Of a stretch of 64,000 nt of DNA, positions 1 through 8,804 are shown one piece after another. Every line of letters starts with the position of its first letter. The first letter of the stretch is position 1. A model generated the notes under the pieces. It did not search any database and had not been told where the DNA came from. It saw only the letters and a program-made list of their open reading frames with translations. The DNA lies in contig CACNLV010000001.1 in assembly GCA_902621345.1 (NCBI GenBank), forward strand, positions 620,001-684,000, read 5' to 3'. The stretch comes from an uncultured Pelagibacteraceae bacterium (GTDB lineage: Bacteria; Pseudomonadota; Alphaproteobacteria; Pelagibacterales; Pelagibacteraceae). Both the position numbers and the translations under genes were made by a program.

Positions 1-192
1 GTTAAAAAAGTGCTTTCGTTGAAAGAAAAAAAAAGTCAAATAATTGATAAAAAAAGAATCAAAGAAATTTTGTTAAATATAAAGAAAAAATCTCTGAAAA
101 ATAATATTGATCCAAAGATTACAAATAAGATTTGGAAAAATATGATTTATGCATATATCGATTACGAAAAGAGAAACTTCAAAAAAAAATAA
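1..192 (+). CDS. Chorismate mutase (AroQ class), C-terminal fragment
   Basis: This is the 3' end of a gene entering from the left edge; the frame is open to base 1, so the GTG at 10 need not be the true start. About 63 residues remain. The helical pattern with KEKKSQIIDKKRIKEIL and the closing IWKNMIYAYIDYE matches the end of AroQ-type chorismate mutases, which convert chorismate to prephenate for Phe and Tyr synthesis. The catalytic first helix lies outside the window. Its TAA abuts the stop codon of the convergent rpmG. The identification rests on a short pattern and is moderate. Confidence 0.6.
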   Translation, partial: VKKVLSLKEKKSQIIDKKRIKEILLNIKKKSLKNNIDPKITNKIWKNMIYAYIDYEKRNFKKK

Positions 193-384
193 TTATTTAC
201 TGTGTGGTGGAAGTTTTTTTTCCACAAAAATTTCATGTTTTCTAGTAGCAGGGTTGTATTTTTTTGCTTTAAGTTTTACCTTAGCTTTTTCTCCACCTGC
301 AGGTTTTTTAACATAATAAAAAAAAGAGCTGTCTGGTTTAGACTCAGGAACAAGTCTTACTTTAACATGAGTTTTTTTAGCCAT
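193..384 (-). CDS. rpmG: 50S ribosomal protein L33
   Basis: Encodes 63 residues starting MAKKTHVKVRLVPES, which is recognisable L33 of the large ribosomal subunit near the E site. The protein has no cysteines, so it is the zinc-free (C-minus) form. It carries a longer Lys-rich central part (GGEKAKVKLKAKKYNPATRK) than the usual 50-55 residue L33. It ends the leftward run rpmF-plsX-ihfA-merR-rpmG and starts one base downstream of the merR stop, so it is probably co-transcribed. Confidence 0.93.
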   Translation of the reverse strand: MAKKTHVKVRLVPESKPDSSFFYYVKKPAGGEKAKVKLKAKKYNPATRKHEIFVEKKLPPHSK

Positions 385-385
385 A

Positions 386-757
386 TTACTTATTATCTTT
401 TAAATTTTTAATCATATTAGAAATTTTAGCTAATTTATTTCTAATATCGTAAGCTTTTATAGATTCATTTAAATTTTCGTCAAGTTTTAAAGTATCTAAA
501 TTATTCAAAATTTTTTTTACACCTTTAATCGTCATCCCTTGATCTTTTAAAAGAAAATGAACTTTTCTGATTAAATCTATATTTTTTTTGTCATAATACC
601 GTCTATTGCCATTCAAAATTTTGGGCTTAATTTGTTTAAATTCTTTTTCCCAATATCTTATTGTATGTGTTGGGGAAGCTTCGCCTCTATTAGATTTCAA
701 GCCAATAATTTTGACTACCTCACCAATTGTCTTATAAGCGCTTTCATGTTTACTCAT
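386..757 (-). CDS. MerR-family transcriptional regulator
   Basis: Encodes 123 residues. The N-terminal winged helix-turn-helix reads YKTIGEVVKIIGL, then HTIRYWEKEF (the MerR wing arginine-tyrosine motif) and NRRYYDKKNIDLI. It continues with a helical segment (residues 70-120) that has no Cys cluster, so no metal sensing is suggested. A merR gene next to ihfA is a common alphaproteobacterial arrangement; its target is unknown. The start overlaps the end of ihfA by 8 bases, suggesting translational coupling. Confidence 0.85.
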   Translation of the reverse strand: MSKHESAYKTIGEVVKIIGLKSNRGEASPTHTIRYWEKEFKQIKPKILNGNRRYYDKKNIDLIRKVHFLLKDQGMTIKGVKKILNNLDTLKLDENLNESIKAYDIRNKLAKISNMIKNLKDNK

Positions 758-1046
758 TTTTTGAATTTATAAATTCCTTAAATTCTTTAGAAGGTTTAAA
801 CAAAACTACGTTTCTCTCAGAAATAATCTTGTCTTCCTTTGTTTTAGGATTTCTTCCAATTCTAGATTTCTTTGATCTAATAAAAAATGTACCAAATTTT
901 GATAATTTTAATTTTTTTTCTTTCTTAAGATTTTGTGTAATAAGAGAGAAAAACTCATCTATTAAATGCTCTGATATTTGTTTAGAAAAACCTACTTGCA
1001 TGTAAATAATATTAACTAAATCTTTTTTAGTTAAATTTGTTCTCAT
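750..1046 (-). CDS. ihfA: Integration host factor subunit alpha
   Basis: Encodes 98 residues with the HU/IHF fold. LSKFGTFFIR and the DNA-bending arm signature GRNPKT are present, followed by VLFKPSKEFKEFIN. The extended N-terminus and flanking order (plsX upstream, merR downstream) support IHF-alpha rather than HU. As a dimer with IHF-beta (not in this window) it sharply bends DNA in transcription, replication and recombination. Its ATG directly abuts the TAA of plsX, leaving no room for fabH, which commonly sits between them in related bacteria. Confidence 0.88.
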   Translation of the reverse strand: MRTNLTKKDLVNIIYMQVGFSKQISEHLIDEFFSLITQNLKKEKKLKLSKFGTFFIRSKKSRIGRNPKTKEDKIISERNVVLFKPSKEFKEFINSKNE

Positions 1047-2051
1047 TTATTTGATATTTTCCTTAATTTTTTTTATCAAATTTCCTTTTATTATTCTATT
1101 ACAAACATCTAAAGAATTAGAGAACCCAATATAATCTATTCCACCATGACTTTTAACAACCGGTGTATCTAAACCTACAAATATTGCTCCATTATATAAT
1201 CTTGGATCTAATCTTTTTTTAAATTTTCTTAAATTTGAGATATTAAGTAGAGAGGATATTTTTCCAAGAAACGATCCGCTCAAAGCTTTCTTTAACTCAT
1301 CTGTAATAAAATTGGCAGTACCCTCAGCTGTTTTTAAAGCAACATTTCCAGTGAATCCGTCAGAAATAATAACATTTACTTTACCATTCATTAATTCATT
1401 ACCCTCTATGTATCCTTGAAAATCAAAGTTTTGATTTTTTTTATCACTTAATAATTGATAAGTTTCCTTTATGATTTCATTTCCTTTTAATTCCTCGGAA
1501 CCTATATTCAATAAAGCTACTTTTGAAATATCATTAGGATATAACGACTTATATAAAGAGGCCCCCATAATGGCAAAGTCAGCTAAATTTTTTGAACTAC
1601 ACTCAATATTTGCACCTAGATCCAAAACAACACTCATCCCTTTTTTGTTTGGCCACAAAGCTGATAAAGCAGGTCTATCAATATTTTCAAGCATCTTTAA
1701 ATTCAATTTTGCAATTACTAATAAAGCACCAGTATTACCAGCAGAAATTACGATATCAGTTTCTTTATTTTTTACGCTCTCAATCGAAAGCCACATACTT
1801 GTTTTTTTTCCTCTTTTTGCAGCCTCTAATGGACTATCTGTACTTTTTACAACATCATTAGTATGTATTATTTCGTAAAAGCTTTCATTAATCTTATTTT
1901 CTAAGTGTTTTAAAATTTCAGCTTTGTTTCCAAAAATTTTATAAAAGTTTTCTTTATTTTTTTTGTGATTATGAATAATTCCGTCGATTACTTTCCTTGG
2001 TGAATTGTCTCCACCCATTGCATCTACTGCAATTTTTATCAATTTAGTCAT
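1047..2051 (-). CDS. plsX: Phosphate acyltransferase PlsX
   Basis: Encodes 334 residues beginning with the family signature IKIAVDAMGGDNSPRKVIDG. Further motifs are ISAGNTGALL and the late VVKSHGG. PlsX converts acyl-ACP to acyl-phosphate, the donor for PlsY; plsY is also in this window at 45.99 kb. It is a peripheral membrane enzyme of normal length. It lies 16 bases downstream of rpmF and directly upstream of ihfA in one leftward unit, the widespread rpmF-plsX linkage. Confidence 0.97.
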   Translation of the reverse strand: MTKLIKIAVDAMGGDNSPRKVIDGIIHNHKKNKENFYKIFGNKAEILKHLENKINESFYEIIHTNDVVKSTDSPLEAAKRGKKTSMWLSIESVKNKETDIVISAGNTGALLVIAKLNLKMLENIDRPALSALWPNKKGMSVVLDLGANIECSSKNLADFAIMGASLYKSLYPNDISKVALLNIGSEELKGNEIIKETYQLLSDKKNQNFDFQGYIEGNELMNGKVNVIISDGFTGNVALKTAEGTANFITDELKKALSGSFLGKISSLLNISNLRKFKKRLDPRLYNGAIFVGLDTPVVKSHGGIDYIGFSNSLDVCNRIIKGNLIKKIKENIK

Positions 2052-2067
2052 CTTAAAATCTTTAAAA

Positions 2068-2250
2068 TTATTTTTTAGGGTCTAAAACTTGTCTTCCTTT
2101 ATACATTCCCGTTTTTAAATCTAAATGATGTGATAATCTGTACTCACCAGTTTTCTTATCTTCAATAACGTTTTTTGATAAAAATTTCATATTCTGAGAT
2201 CTTCTCATACCAGTTCTTGATGGTGTTTGTTTTCGTTTTGGGACTGCCAT
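2068..2250 (-). CDS. rpmF: 50S ribosomal protein L32
   Basis: Encodes 60 residues starting [19 protein letters not shown], a clear L32 N-terminus. No cysteines are present, so this is the zinc-free form usual in Proteobacteria. It sits two bases after the stop of the bc1-chaperone gene and 16 bases before plsX. Confidence 0.96.
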   Translation of the reverse strand: MAVPKRKQTPSRTGMRRSQNMKFLSKNVIEDKKTGEYRLSHHLDLKTGMYKGRQVLDPKK

Positions 2251-2252
2251 AA

Positions 2253-2720
2253 TTAAGTGTTAATTACACCTTTTATTAAATAATTCAAATTTTTTTTTGA
2301 TAATTTCTCTCTAAAAACTTCAAAATAATCAACAAATTCGTCTATATTTTTAAAATCCTCTAAAAATATTGATAATTTTTCAATTTTTTTTTCTCTATTT
2401 AAATCGTCCCAAAAATGAATTTCACTCACCATTGAATGAAATAAATTAATATAAACTTTCATTTTCTTGTTAATCGATTGATCTCCGTAACCAATTTCCC
2501 TTATACTAAGCTCTAATTGACGGAAATTAAAATCATAAATTTTTTGTAAAACTTCTTTATTTTCTTCGTTTTTAAAGTTTTTTAAAAAAAAAGCAAAATG
2601 TAATAAAAAAAGGGTTAATCTATCAGAAAAATTGTCATTTCTATTTAATGAACTGTATAATTGTTCATTTCTAGTGTAATTAATTAAATAATTGTAAATA
2701 TTAATAAAATTTTTATCCAT
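2253..2720 (-). CDS. Ubiquinol-cytochrome c chaperone (CBP3 family)
   Basis: Encodes 155 residues from the ATG at 2720 (an upstream in-frame TTG at 2789 would run deep into bamE). The core [14 protein letters not shown], then [17 protein letters not shown], matches the CBP3/UQCC1-type chaperone domain, which assists cytochrome b assembly in complex III and in alphaproteobacteria commonly lies near bamE and the rpmF-plsX unit. The usual DUF177 gene between it and rpmF is not present. Its ATG shares two bases with the ATG of the divergent bamE (CATG at 2718-2721), so its promoter must lie inside bamE. Confidence 0.75.
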   Translation of the reverse strand: MDKNFINIYNYLINYTRNEQLYSSLNRNDNFSDRLTLFLLHFAFFLKNFKNEENKEVLQKIYDFNFRQLELSIREIGYGDQSINKKMKVYINLFHSMVSEIHFWDDLNREKKIEKLSIFLEDFKNIDEFVDYFEVFREKLSKKNLNYLIKGVINT

Positions 2721-3204
2721 GAAGAATATATTATATCTATTTATAATATCTTTGATAGTCACTAATTGTTCTTTTAAAAAAGTTGTCAAGCATCACGGTG
2801 TTTCATTTCTTGAAAAAAAACAAAAAAATTTAGTTATAAATCAATCAAACAAAAATGAAATTATAGATCTATTAGGAAATCCCTCAACTAGAAGTAAATT
2901 TAATAATGATGTTTGGATATACATTGAACGAAAGCAAACTCAATCTCGATTAAGAAATTTAGGAAGAATGAAAGTTTATAAAAATGATGTATTGGTACTT
3001 GAAATAGATAATTATGGTATCTTAAAAAAGAAAGATTTCTATGACTTAGAAGACATGAAAAAAATAAATATTGTAAAAGAAACCACTGAGGGAAATATAA
3101 CTAAAAATTCCTTTATATACGACTTTATGTCCAGCATGAGACAAAAAATAAATGATCCGCTTGGGGTACGGGCAAAAAAACGAAAAGAAATTAACCAGCG
3201 ATAA
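2719..3204 (+). CDS. bamE: BamE/SmpA-type outer-membrane lipoprotein
   Basis: Encodes 161 residues. The N-terminus [17 protein letters not shown] is a lipoprotein signal with the lipid-accepting Cys at residue 17. The SmpA/BamE domain follows, with the characteristic [19 protein letters not shown] turn and VWIYIERKQ strand. BamE is an accessory subunit of the outer-membrane beta-barrel assembly machine. The Arg/Lys-rich C-terminus ([12 protein letters not shown]) overlaps the end of convergent hppA by 14 bases. Its start codon interlocks with that of the divergent chaperone gene. Confidence 0.82.
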   Translation: MKNILYLFIISLIVTNCSFKKVVKHHGVSFLEKKQKNLVINQSNKNEIIDLLGNPSTRSKFNNDVWIYIERKQTQSRLRNLGRMKVYKNDVLVLEIDNYGILKKKDFYDLEDMKKINIVKETTEGNITKNSFIYDFMSSMRQKINDPLGVRAKKRKEINQR

Positions 3205-5296
3205 CAGCCAACAATAACAATGCAACAATATTAGTTATCTTTATCATTGGGTTTACTGCAGGACCTGCTGTATCTTTATAAGGATCTCCAACAGTATCTC
3301 CAGTTACAGCAGCTTTGTGAGCCTCTGAGCCTTTTCCACCATGATTACCATCTTCAATATATTTCTTTGCATTATCCCATGCACCACCACCAGCAGTCAT
3401 AGAAACTGCCACAAATAATCCAGTAATTATTACACCCAACAACATTGCACCGACAGAAGCTAGCGCAGCCACTTGACCTCCAATTGCAAATATAACAAAG
3501 TATAAGATAATCGGTGATAGTACCGGAAGCAAAGATGGAATAATCATTTCTTTAATGGCTGCAACTGTTAACAAGTCAACCAACTTAGCATAATCAGGTT
3601 TTTGTTTTCTTTTCATAATTCCAGGGTACTTCTTAAATTGTCTTCTTACTTCTATTACTACAGCTCCACCTGCTCTACCAACAGCCTGCATACCCATTGA
3701 TCCAAATAGATAAGGAAGCATTCCACCAATTAGTAAACCTACTACGACATAAGGATTAGATAGATCAAATGTCACCACGATACCCTCTAATTTTGATCCA
3801 ACTTCTTTTGAGAAATGTTTAATATCTTCAGTATAGGCTGCAAACAAAACTAAAGCGCCTAATCCTGCAGAACCTATTGCATAACCTTTTGTTACAGCTT
3901 TAGTTGTATTTCCTACAGCATCTAAAGCATCAGTTGTTTTTCTAACGTTATTTGGCAACTTTGACATTTCTGCTATACCACCAGCATTATCAGTAACTGG
4001 ACCATAAGCATCCAAAGCTACAACCATACCTGCTAATGCCAACATAGTTGTTACCGCAATAGCAATACCGTATAGACCAGCAATATGATTAGTAAGTAAA
4101 ATACCTGATACTATAATCAGTGCTGGTATAGCAGTAGCTTCTAATGAAACAGCCAGACCTTGTATTACATTAGTACCATGTCCGGTTGTAGATGAATTTG
4201 CTACACTCCTTACAGGTCTGTAATTAGTTCCTGTATAATATTCAGTCACCCAAATTAATAAACCAGTAATAATTAATCCAATTATTCCACAGTAATATAA
4301 GCTCATACCAGTAAAAGATTTATTATTTAGATCATATGAATTTTCTAAACCCAAAACAAAATCTGTAACTGGATATAAAATTATTAAAGAAGCCAAAGCA
4401 GAAACAACAAATCCCTTATATAAAGCTCCCATAACATTTTTACTACTACCAAGTTTTACAAAAAAAGTTCCAATTATTGACGTTAGAATACACGCACCAC
4501 CAATAGTTAAAGGATAAATCATCATAGATAAGTCACCAGGAAAAAAAATTGAGGATAGAACCATTGTTGCAACGATTGTTACAGCATAAGTTTCAAATAA
4601 ATCAGCAGCCATTCCTGCACAATCACCAACATTATCACCAACATTGTCGGCTATAACAGCAGGATTCCTTGGATCATCTTCTGGTATTCCAGCCTCTACT
4701 TTACCAACTAGATCTGCTCCAACATCTGCACCTTTTGTAAAAATTCCTCCACCTAGTCTAGCAAAAATAGATATTAATGAAGCACCAAAACCAAGTGCGA
4801 CAAGAGCATTTACAATTTCTCTCTCTTCAACATTAAACTTTAATAATAAATAGTAATAAACAGCAATTGACAATAAAGCTAAACCAGCAACAAGCATACC
4901 TGTTACAGCACCAGACTTAAAAGCTACAGAAAGACCACTAGCTAGACCTTTTCTTGATGCTTCTGCGGTTCTAACATTTGCTTGAACAGAAACTAACATT
5001 CCTACGTATCCAGCTATACCAGATAATGTTGCACCAATTAAATAACCTAATCCAACAAGGATACTAAAAGCAAAACTTACAATAACTAATACAACAACAC
5101 CAACGATCGCAATTGTCTTATATTGTCTTGCGAGATAAGCCTTCGCTCCTATCTGAATAGCTGATGCAATTTCTTGCATTTTTGAATTTCCTGCACTTGA
5201 ATTTAAAATATTTTTTCCTGTTAGATATCCATAAACAATTGATAATAATCCTGCTCCTATTGTGTATAAAAGAATAGTCTCTGTAGTTGAATTCAT
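3191..5296 (-). CDS. hppA: K+-independent H+-translocating pyrophosphatase
   Basis: Encodes 701 residues with about 16 membrane segments. The pyrophosphate/Mg site is seen at residues 188-230 ([13 protein letters not shown], then [19 protein letters not shown]) and again near the C-terminus ([15 protein letters not shown]). It hydrolyses cytoplasmic PPi and pumps protons across the inner membrane. Lys466 and Thr469 in [10 protein letters not shown] are the residues that mark the K+-independent, proton-pumping subfamily; K+-dependent enzymes have Ala and Gly there. The upstream gap carries repeats that may be regulatory. The 3' end overlaps bamE by 14 bases. Confidence 0.97.
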   Translation of the reverse strand: MNSTTETILLYTIGAGLLSIVYGYLTGKNILNSSAGNSKMQEIASAIQIGAKAYLARQYKTIAIVGVVVLVIVSFAFSILVGLGYLIGATLSGIAGYVGMLVSVQANVRTAEASRKGLASGLSVAFKSGAVTGMLVAGLALLSIAVYYYLLLKFNVEEREIVNALVALGFGASLISIFARLGGGIFTKGADVGADLVGKVEAGIPEDDPRNPAVIADNVGDNVGDCAGMAADLFETYAVTIVATMVLSSIFFPGDLSMMIYPLTIGGACILTSIIGTFFVKLGSSKNVMGALYKGFVVSALASLIILYPVTDFVLGLENSYDLNNKSFTGMSLYYCGIIGLIITGLLIWVTEYYTGTNYRPVRSVANSSTTGHGTNVIQGLAVSLEATAIPALIIVSGILLTNHIAGLYGIAIAVTTMLALAGMVVALDAYGPVTDNAGGIAEMSKLPNNVRKTTDALDAVGNTTKAVTKGYAIGSAGLGALVLFAAYTEDIKHFSKEVGSKLEGIVVTFDLSNPYVVVGLLIGGMLPYLFGSMGMQAVGRAGGAVVIEVRRQFKKYPGIMKRKQKPDYAKLVDLLTVAAIKEMIIPSLLPVLSPIILYFVIFAIGGQVAALASVGAMLLGVIITGLFVAVSMTAGGGAWDNAKKYIEDGNHGGKGSEAHKAAVTGDTVGDPYKDTAGPAVNPMIKITNIVALLLLAVIAG

Positions 5297-5310
5297 ATAA
5301 ACCTTAATTA

Positions 5311-5377
5311 AGTTATTACTTGTTAGTTATAAAAGGCGCACAATACAAAAAAAGCTATAAAAGGCAATAACTAACTT
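5311..5377 (-). promoter_or_regulatory. Repeat-and-dyad region upstream of hppA
   Basis: The 81-base gap between thiL and hppA holds a direct repeat of TATAAAAGGC (5328-5337 and 5356-5365, 28 bases apart). Outside it lies an inverted repeat, GTTAGTTAT (5322-5330) with ATAACTAAC (5367-5375). There is no terminator-like T-run after the dyad. Read on the minus strand, the repeat is GCCTTTTATA and its TATA could serve as -10 sequence. A role as hppA promoter or operator is inference. Confidence 0.35.
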
Positions 5378-6337
5378 TTAAAATTTGTGTAAATAACCTT
5401 TATTTTTAATGGTTATTTTATTCCCTTTTTCATCAATAATTTGTGATTTTTGATTACTTGAACAAATTTTTCCAATTTTTGAAATTTTTATCCCTAAAGA
5501 TTTAAATGTTCTTTCAATGATTCTAGCTTTTTTCTTAGATGCAGTAAATAATATTTGATAATCATCGCCTTTAGATATGAAGTCAATTTTTTTTAATTTT
5601 TTTTGTAATATCACATCTTTTAGTTTTTTAGATATTGGTATATCAATTAGGCTTATTTTGTATGAAAGTTTCTGCTTATTAATTAATTTGTCTAAATCAG
5701 CAAATAAACCATCAGAAATATCTATAGATGTATTTGCAAAATTAATTAATTTTTTTGCTAAATTTATATGTAATTCTGGAAGATAATATTTTGTAATAAA
5801 ATATTCACTTAAATATTTGTTTAATGGAATATCTTTTTTTAAAATTTTTAAGCCTAAATAACTATCTCCCAAGTTACCAGATACATAAATATCATCGTTT
5901 ATTTTTGCATTATTTCTGAATATAATATTTTCAGAAAAACCCACAGATACAATTGTAAAACTCAATTTATTAGAAAAAACTGTATCCCCACCAGACAAAT
6001 AAATCCCAAATTTTTTTTGTTCCTGCTTAAGTGAAAGAGAAATTTTGCTCAGATTTAATTTTGTAAATGTTTTTTTATTTCCTGAACCTGAAATAAAATA
6101 ATATTTTGGCTTAACGCCTTTACATATCAAATCAGAGATAGATGATCTAAGTATCTTTTTAATTACTAAATTAGGTTTTTTAAAATCAAAGAAATGAGAT
6201 TTATTTACATAAGTATCAACAGAGATAACTAATTTTTTTGATCTATCAAAAAAAACGTCATCATTTAAATTTAGTGAATTTTTATTATAAAAGGATAATT
6301 TAGAAAAATATTTTTTAATTAGGTCAAATTCATGCAT
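5378..6337 (-). CDS. thiL: Thiamine-monophosphate kinase
   Basis: Encodes 319 residues of the AIR-synthetase-like fold. An N-terminal acidic NDDVFF motif, VISVDTYV, a central LSGGDTV and NTSIDISDGLFADL are the metal and ATP-binding landmarks of ThiL. The enzyme makes thiamine diphosphate from thiamine monophosphate in the cytoplasm. It follows nusB with an 8-base overlap, the common alphaproteobacterial order ribH-nusB-thiL. No thiamine ring-synthesis gene is nearby. Confidence 0.92.
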   Translation of the reverse strand: MHEFDLIKKYFSKLSFYNKNSLNLNDDVFFDRSKKLVISVDTYVNKSHFFDFKKPNLVIKKILRSSISDLICKGVKPKYYFISGSGNKKTFTKLNLSKISLSLKQEQKKFGIYLSGGDTVFSNKLSFTIVSVGFSENIIFRNNAKINDDIYVSGNLGDSYLGLKILKKDIPLNKYLSEYFITKYYLPELHINLAKKLINFANTSIDISDGLFADLDKLINKQKLSYKISLIDIPISKKLKDVILQKKLKKIDFISKGDDYQILFTASKKKARIIERTFKSLGIKISKIGKICSSNQKSQIIDEKGNKITIKNKGYLHKF

Positions 6338-6734
6338 TTGAGTATCTTAATCTTTTAGCGGTGTTATCCAATAATGCATTTAGATATTTAGTTTGAGACT
6401 CATTTAAAAAAAAATTAGATGCATTAAGATATTCTTTTATAATTATTCTTATCGATAAATTAGGTTTGTACAAAATTTCGTATGTTGCAGATTTTAGAAT
6501 AACTTGAAATATTTTATCTAGTTTGACTAAATCAAAATTCTCTCCAAGATTTTTGTTTAATTCTTCTACGATAATTTCATTTCTTTCAATTGTACCAAGA
6601 ACAATGTCTTTAATAAATTTTTTAAACCTATGTTTTGGAAATTCAATTTTATCATTGTTGTTATATAAGAAGCTATATAATTTTTGAATAATTATAACTC
6701 TTGGATTATTTTTTGCAGTGTATTTTGGTCTCAT
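6330..6734 (-). CDS. nusB: Transcription antitermination factor NusB
   Basis: Encodes 134 residues, an all-helical NusB. An Arg-rich N-terminus (MRPKYTAKNNPRVIIIQ) precedes the core ATYEILYKPNLSIRIIIKEYLNASNFF. NusB with S10 (NusE) binds boxA RNA and antiterminates rRNA operons. It starts 4 bases inside ribH and ends 8 bases inside thiL, so it is coupled to both. Confidence 0.88.
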   Translation of the reverse strand: MRPKYTAKNNPRVIIIQKLYSFLYNNNDKIEFPKHRFKKFIKDIVLGTIERNEIIVEELNKNLGENFDLVKLDKIFQVILKSATYEILYKPNLSIRIIIKEYLNASNFFLNESQTKYLNALLDNTAKRLRYSNA

Positions 6735-7120
6735 TTTTGAGATAAAACTGAAATAATAGCTTCTGCTGCTTCAGCACCTTTTTTTTTCCTGATCTTTGCT
6801 TGATTTATATTTAGACAAGTAAGAATTCCATTTCCTATTGGTTTTTTTGAATTTATCGCTAGGTTCATAATAGCATTAGTTGAAGATTGAGATATGAAAT
6901 CAAAATGTGGAGTTTTACCTTTGATAACGCATCCAAGAGCAATAAAACCATCAAATTTTTTTAAATTTTTTGATATAGTAATTGGTATTTCAAAAACACC
7001 TGGAACTTTAATTATCTTTATCTCAAAAAAACTAGGAAGTTTCTTTTTTGCGCTATTTAATAAACCTAAAGAAATTTCTTTATAATAATCAGCTAAAACA
7101 ATTAAGATTTTTTTTCTCAT
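6731..7120 (-). CDS. ribH: 6,7-dimethyl-8-ribityllumazine synthase
   Basis: Encodes 129 residues, shorter than the usual 150-160, mainly because the N-terminus is trimmed to MRKKILIVLADYYKE. The core is intact: KVPGVFEIPI, the substrate loop ALGCVIKGKTPHFDFIS and the late KKGAEAAEAI. It condenses the pyrimidine from RibD with the butanone phosphate from RibB to form lumazine, the riboflavin synthase substrate. Its ATG overlaps the ribBA stop by one base. Confidence 0.94.
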   Translation of the reverse strand: MRKKILIVLADYYKEISLGLLNSAKKKLPSFFEIKIIKVPGVFEIPITISKNLKKFDGFIALGCVIKGKTPHFDFISQSSTNAIMNLAINSKKPIGNGILTCLNINQAKIRKKKGAEAAEAIISVLSQK

Positions 7121-8223
7121 TAAATTAATTCTTGTTTGGTAATCTTAATATTAAAACCCTCAAGTCCAACAACTTTTTTTGGTGTTTTTGTAATTAATAT
7201 CATTTTATTTATCCTTAAATCTTTAATGATTTGTGCACCTATACCATAGTTTCTTATAAGATTATCTTTTCCTTTTCCTTTTTTAAAATCTTTATTCTTA
7301 AAATTTTTTAATGTTTGTGTAACAGATTTTAAGTTTGTGTCTTTAATAAATATTAAGACACAATTATTATATTTTCTAAAATAATTTATAGTTTTATCAA
7401 ATGAGTTGGGTAATTTTTGACTTATTAAATAGTTGTAGACAACATTTGATGAAATAACTCTAACTCTTGGAATAATAGATTTCTTAAAAGAACCCTTAAT
7501 GAGCGCAAAATGTTCTGATCCATCTAATAGATTTTCATATATTTTGATCTTATATTTTTGCTTTTTTATATTGATTTCTGATGTTTTTTTAAGTTTGACT
7601 AATTTTTCTTTTTTTAAACGATACGAAATAAGATCCTCAATTTTTCCAATTTTAAGGTTATGTTTGTGTGCAAAATTTAAAAGTTTTTGACCTTTAGCCA
7701 TAGATCCATCTTCATTCATTATTTCACAAATGACTGCTGAGTTATTTTTTCTAGCTAACTTTGATATATCAACTGAAGCTTCAGTGTGACCAGCTCTAAC
7801 AAGCACACCACCATCTTGTGCGATAATTGGAAAGACATGACCTGGTGATACAATATCTTTTTTACTAACATTTTTTTTTGATGCGATCTTAATAGTTCTA
7901 GCCCTATCCTTTGCTGAAATACCAGTTGTAATTCCTTTTTTTGCTTCAATTGAAACTGTAAATGCTGTTTGATTTCTCGATTGATTCACAGGTGACATTA
8001 AAGATAAATTTAATTTTTTAGCTTGAACGCTATCTAACGCCAAACAGATTAAACCTCTTCCATGTTTAGCCATAAAATTGATGTTCCGAGCATTAGTATC
8101 AGAAGTTGATATAACCAAATCACCTTCATTTTCTCTTTTTTCATCATCGACCAAAATGTACATACCTCCCCTTTTTGCAACGTTTATAATTGTCTCTATT
8201 GATGAATAATTATTTTTTTTCAT
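7120..8223 (-). CDS. ribB: RibBA-type fusion: DHBP synthase with degenerate GTP cyclohydrolase II domain
   Basis: Encodes 367 residues. Residues 1-205 are an intact 3,4-dihydroxy-2-butanone-4-phosphate synthase, with the acidic loop VDDEKRENEGDLV, the glycine/histidine site and RAGHTEASVDI. Residues 206-367 resemble GTP cyclohydrolase II only in outline (YGIGAQIIKDLRI near the end). The zinc-binding Cys cluster and surrounding RVHSxC motif are missing; the equivalent stretch reads RVRVISSNVVYN. The second half is thus probably not a cyclohydrolase, as in 'RibBX' proteins of other Proteobacteria. It overlaps ribE by 14 bases. Confidence 0.88.
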   Translation of the reverse strand: MKKNNYSSIETIINVAKRGGMYILVDDEKRENEGDLVISTSDTNARNINFMAKHGRGLICLALDSVQAKKLNLSLMSPVNQSRNQTAFTVSIEAKKGITTGISAKDRARTIKIASKKNVSKKDIVSPGHVFPIIAQDGGVLVRAGHTEASVDISKLARKNNSAVICEIMNEDGSMAKGQKLLNFAHKHNLKIGKIEDLISYRLKKEKLVKLKKTSEINIKKQKYKIKIYENLLDGSEHFALIKGSFKKSIIPRVRVISSNVVYNYLISQKLPNSFDKTINYFRKYNNCVLIFIKDTNLKSVTQTLKNFKNKDFKKGKGKDNLIRNYGIGAQIIKDLRINKMILITKTPKKVVGLEGFNIKITKQELI

Positions 8224-8803
8224 AGAAATAATTCCTAACGTATTTTGAAAGAATATCTATCTCAACATTAACTAAACTTGCTCTCTTAAGAGATGATAAA
8301 TTTGTTAATTTATATGTGTGTGGAATAATCCAGATTTGAAAACCTTTATTTGTTACTTTTGAAATTGTTAGAGAAATACCATTTATACTAATTGAAGCTT
8401 TTTCAATAATATTTTTTCTCTCTTTTTTACTAATTTGAAAATCAAATAAGTAAGATTTATCAATTTTTTTTATACTTAATATTTTTCCGATAGTATCAAC
8501 GTGACCCTGACAAATATGTCCTGAAATTTTTTGACCGTATTTAAGTGGAAGTTCTAGATTAATCTTATCTTTTAATTTAATAAAATTAAATTTAGAACGA
8601 TTAATTGTTTCATTTGAAAGATAGAACTCCATAATCTTATTTTTAATAGATAAAAGAGTAAGGCAAACCCCATCACAAGCTACAGAAATACCTATATCTC
8701 TCATACTTAATTTTAGATCTGATTTTATAAATATATTAATACCTTTGGGTCTTTTAAGAATCTTTGTAATTGTACCTTTGTTAAATATAATTCCATTAAA
8801 CAT
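8210..8803 (-). CDS. ribE: Riboflavin synthase, alpha subunit
   Basis: Encodes 197 residues with the two similar lumazine-binding halves typical of the family. The start is MFNGIIFNKGTI; the first half has SVACDGVCLTL and the second has ASISINGISLTI, with HICQGHVDTIGKI between them. It dismutates two lumazines to riboflavin. It sits between ribD (1 base upstream) and ribBA (14-base overlap) in the leftward riboflavin cluster. Confidence 0.95.
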   Translation of the reverse strand: MFNGIIFNKGTITKILKRPKGINIFIKSDLKLSMRDIGISVACDGVCLTLLSIKNKIMEFYLSNETINRSKFNFIKLKDKINLELPLKYGQKISGHICQGHVDTIGKILSIKKIDKSYLFDFQISKKERKNIIEKASISINGISLTISKVTNKGFQIWIIPHTYKLTNLSSLKRASLVNVEIDILSKYVRNYFYEKK

Positions 8804-8804
8804 G

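Noticed and set aside
1471-1878. 135-codon open frame on the plus strand
   Set aside because: It is antisense to the conserved plsX gene and shows no protein family pattern; a shadow of AT-rich coding sequence.
5322-5375. Inverted repeat as a terminator of thiL
   Set aside because: The loop is 36 bases and no T-run follows in either direction, so an intrinsic terminator is unlikely; kept as a possible regulatory element.
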